From an uncultured Erysipelotrichaceae bacterium (lineage in GTDB: Bacteria; Bacillota_I; Bacilli_A; RF39; UBA660), in NCBI GenBank assembly GCA_902795975.1, contig CADBNE010000047.1, positions 1-6,658 on the forward strand: 6,658 nt of DNA. Direction: 5' to 3'. Positions 6,566 through 6,658 of the stretch are shown here, piece after piece. The position numbers and the translations under genes are program-made. Positions within the stretch are counted from its first letter, which is position 1. Each line of letters begins with the position of its first letter. The notes beneath the pieces were generated by a model, which was given only the letters and a program-made list of their open reading frames with translations, searched no databases and had not been told where the DNA came from.

Positions 6566-6658
6566 GCCGATTTAACGAATAAAACCTGATCTCCCAGGTG
6601 GGTGTCAAGCTATATACATTAGGATCACTACATAAATGCAGTCACATCAACACAATAT
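6552..6658 (-). ncRNA. ssrS: Probable 6S RNA (ssrS), 3' half, cut by the right edge
   Basis: 6S RNA mimics an open promoter and binds housekeeping RNA polymerase, damping transcription in slow growth. The stretch carries no ORF and is clearly richer in G and C than its surroundings. Read on the minus strand it has an irregular long hairpin topped by ACTGCA-TTTA-TGTAGT (6627-6642), then GACACCCACC (6597-6606), a 5-bp hairpin ACCTG-GGAGAT-CAGGT (6584-6599), and CGGCGCCG (6562-6569) before a T-tract. The order GACAC, CACCT hairpin, then a GCGGCG-like closing segment resembles the 3' half of known 6S RNAs, including the segment near the end of E. coli 6S. G:U pairs in two stems are possible only on the minus strand, which supports the orientation. 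About 107 nt are present of an expected 180-200; the 5' half, including the product-RNA start site, lies beyond the edge. The family assignment is from memory of the pattern, not an alignment. Confidence 0.62.

Noticed and set aside
6580..6606. TPP-riboswitch resemblance on the plus strand (ACCTGATC)
   Set aside because: Only eight bases agree; the rest of the thi-box is missing and the stretch sits after a terminator, while the opposite strand makes consistent hairpins.
1..6658. Mobile elements, CRISPR arrays or defence systems
   Set aside because: No transposase, integrase, Cas or toxin-like frame, no evenly spaced direct repeats and no target-site duplications were found on either strand.

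Overview
The window looks like chromosome from an AT-rich, endospore-forming member of the Bacillota. The evidence is a clear forespore sigma factor (SigG), a pyruvate formate-lyase gene of fermentative type, cell-wall proteins with single membrane anchors, and A/T-dominated codon use. The genes read with the standard code: Trp is TGG, and an in-frame TGA closes the frame just upstream of the Nudix gene. No transposase, integrase, tRNA, CRISPR array or phage gene is visible. Species and order cannot be fixed from the window alone.

Layout. Bases 1-1136 (minus) hold the N-terminal half of pflB, which runs off the left edge; its sigma-A-type promoter lies just upstream. Bases 1229-2005 (minus) are sigG, preceded by a candidate SigG-type promoter and a strong ribosome binding site. 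Bases 2132-4294 (minus) encode a 720-residue, membrane-anchored, outward-facing protein with Ser/Asn-rich linkers, three bacterial Ig-like domains, an SH3-like region and a C-terminal VanX-type (M15D) metallopeptidase domain. Intrinsic terminators lie on both sides of this gene. Bases 4359-5189 (minus) encode a membrane-anchored NodB-type polysaccharide deacetylase. Bases 5230-5709 (minus) encode a Nudix hydrolase that probably starts the transcript shared with the deacetylase. Bases 5770-6522 (plus) encode a Cof-type HAD phosphatase transcribed divergently from the Nudix gene. From about 6552 to the right edge, on the minus strand, there is a GC-richer structured stretch with its own T-tract, which I read as the 3' half of 6S RNA (ssrS).

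How the parts fit. The exported VanX-like protein and the deacetylase both point to peptidoglycan or cell-surface glycan modification outside the membrane. They are separate transcription units and any joint role is inference. sigG is a stand-alone unit here, not directly behind spoIIGA-sigE. The Nudix and HAD genes are small-molecule housekeeping or sanitation enzymes of unknown substrate, driven by two mutually overlapping promoters. No obviously new multi-gene system is present. The items most worth a second look are the exported VanX-like architecture, the mirror-image promoter pair, and the partial 6S RNA.
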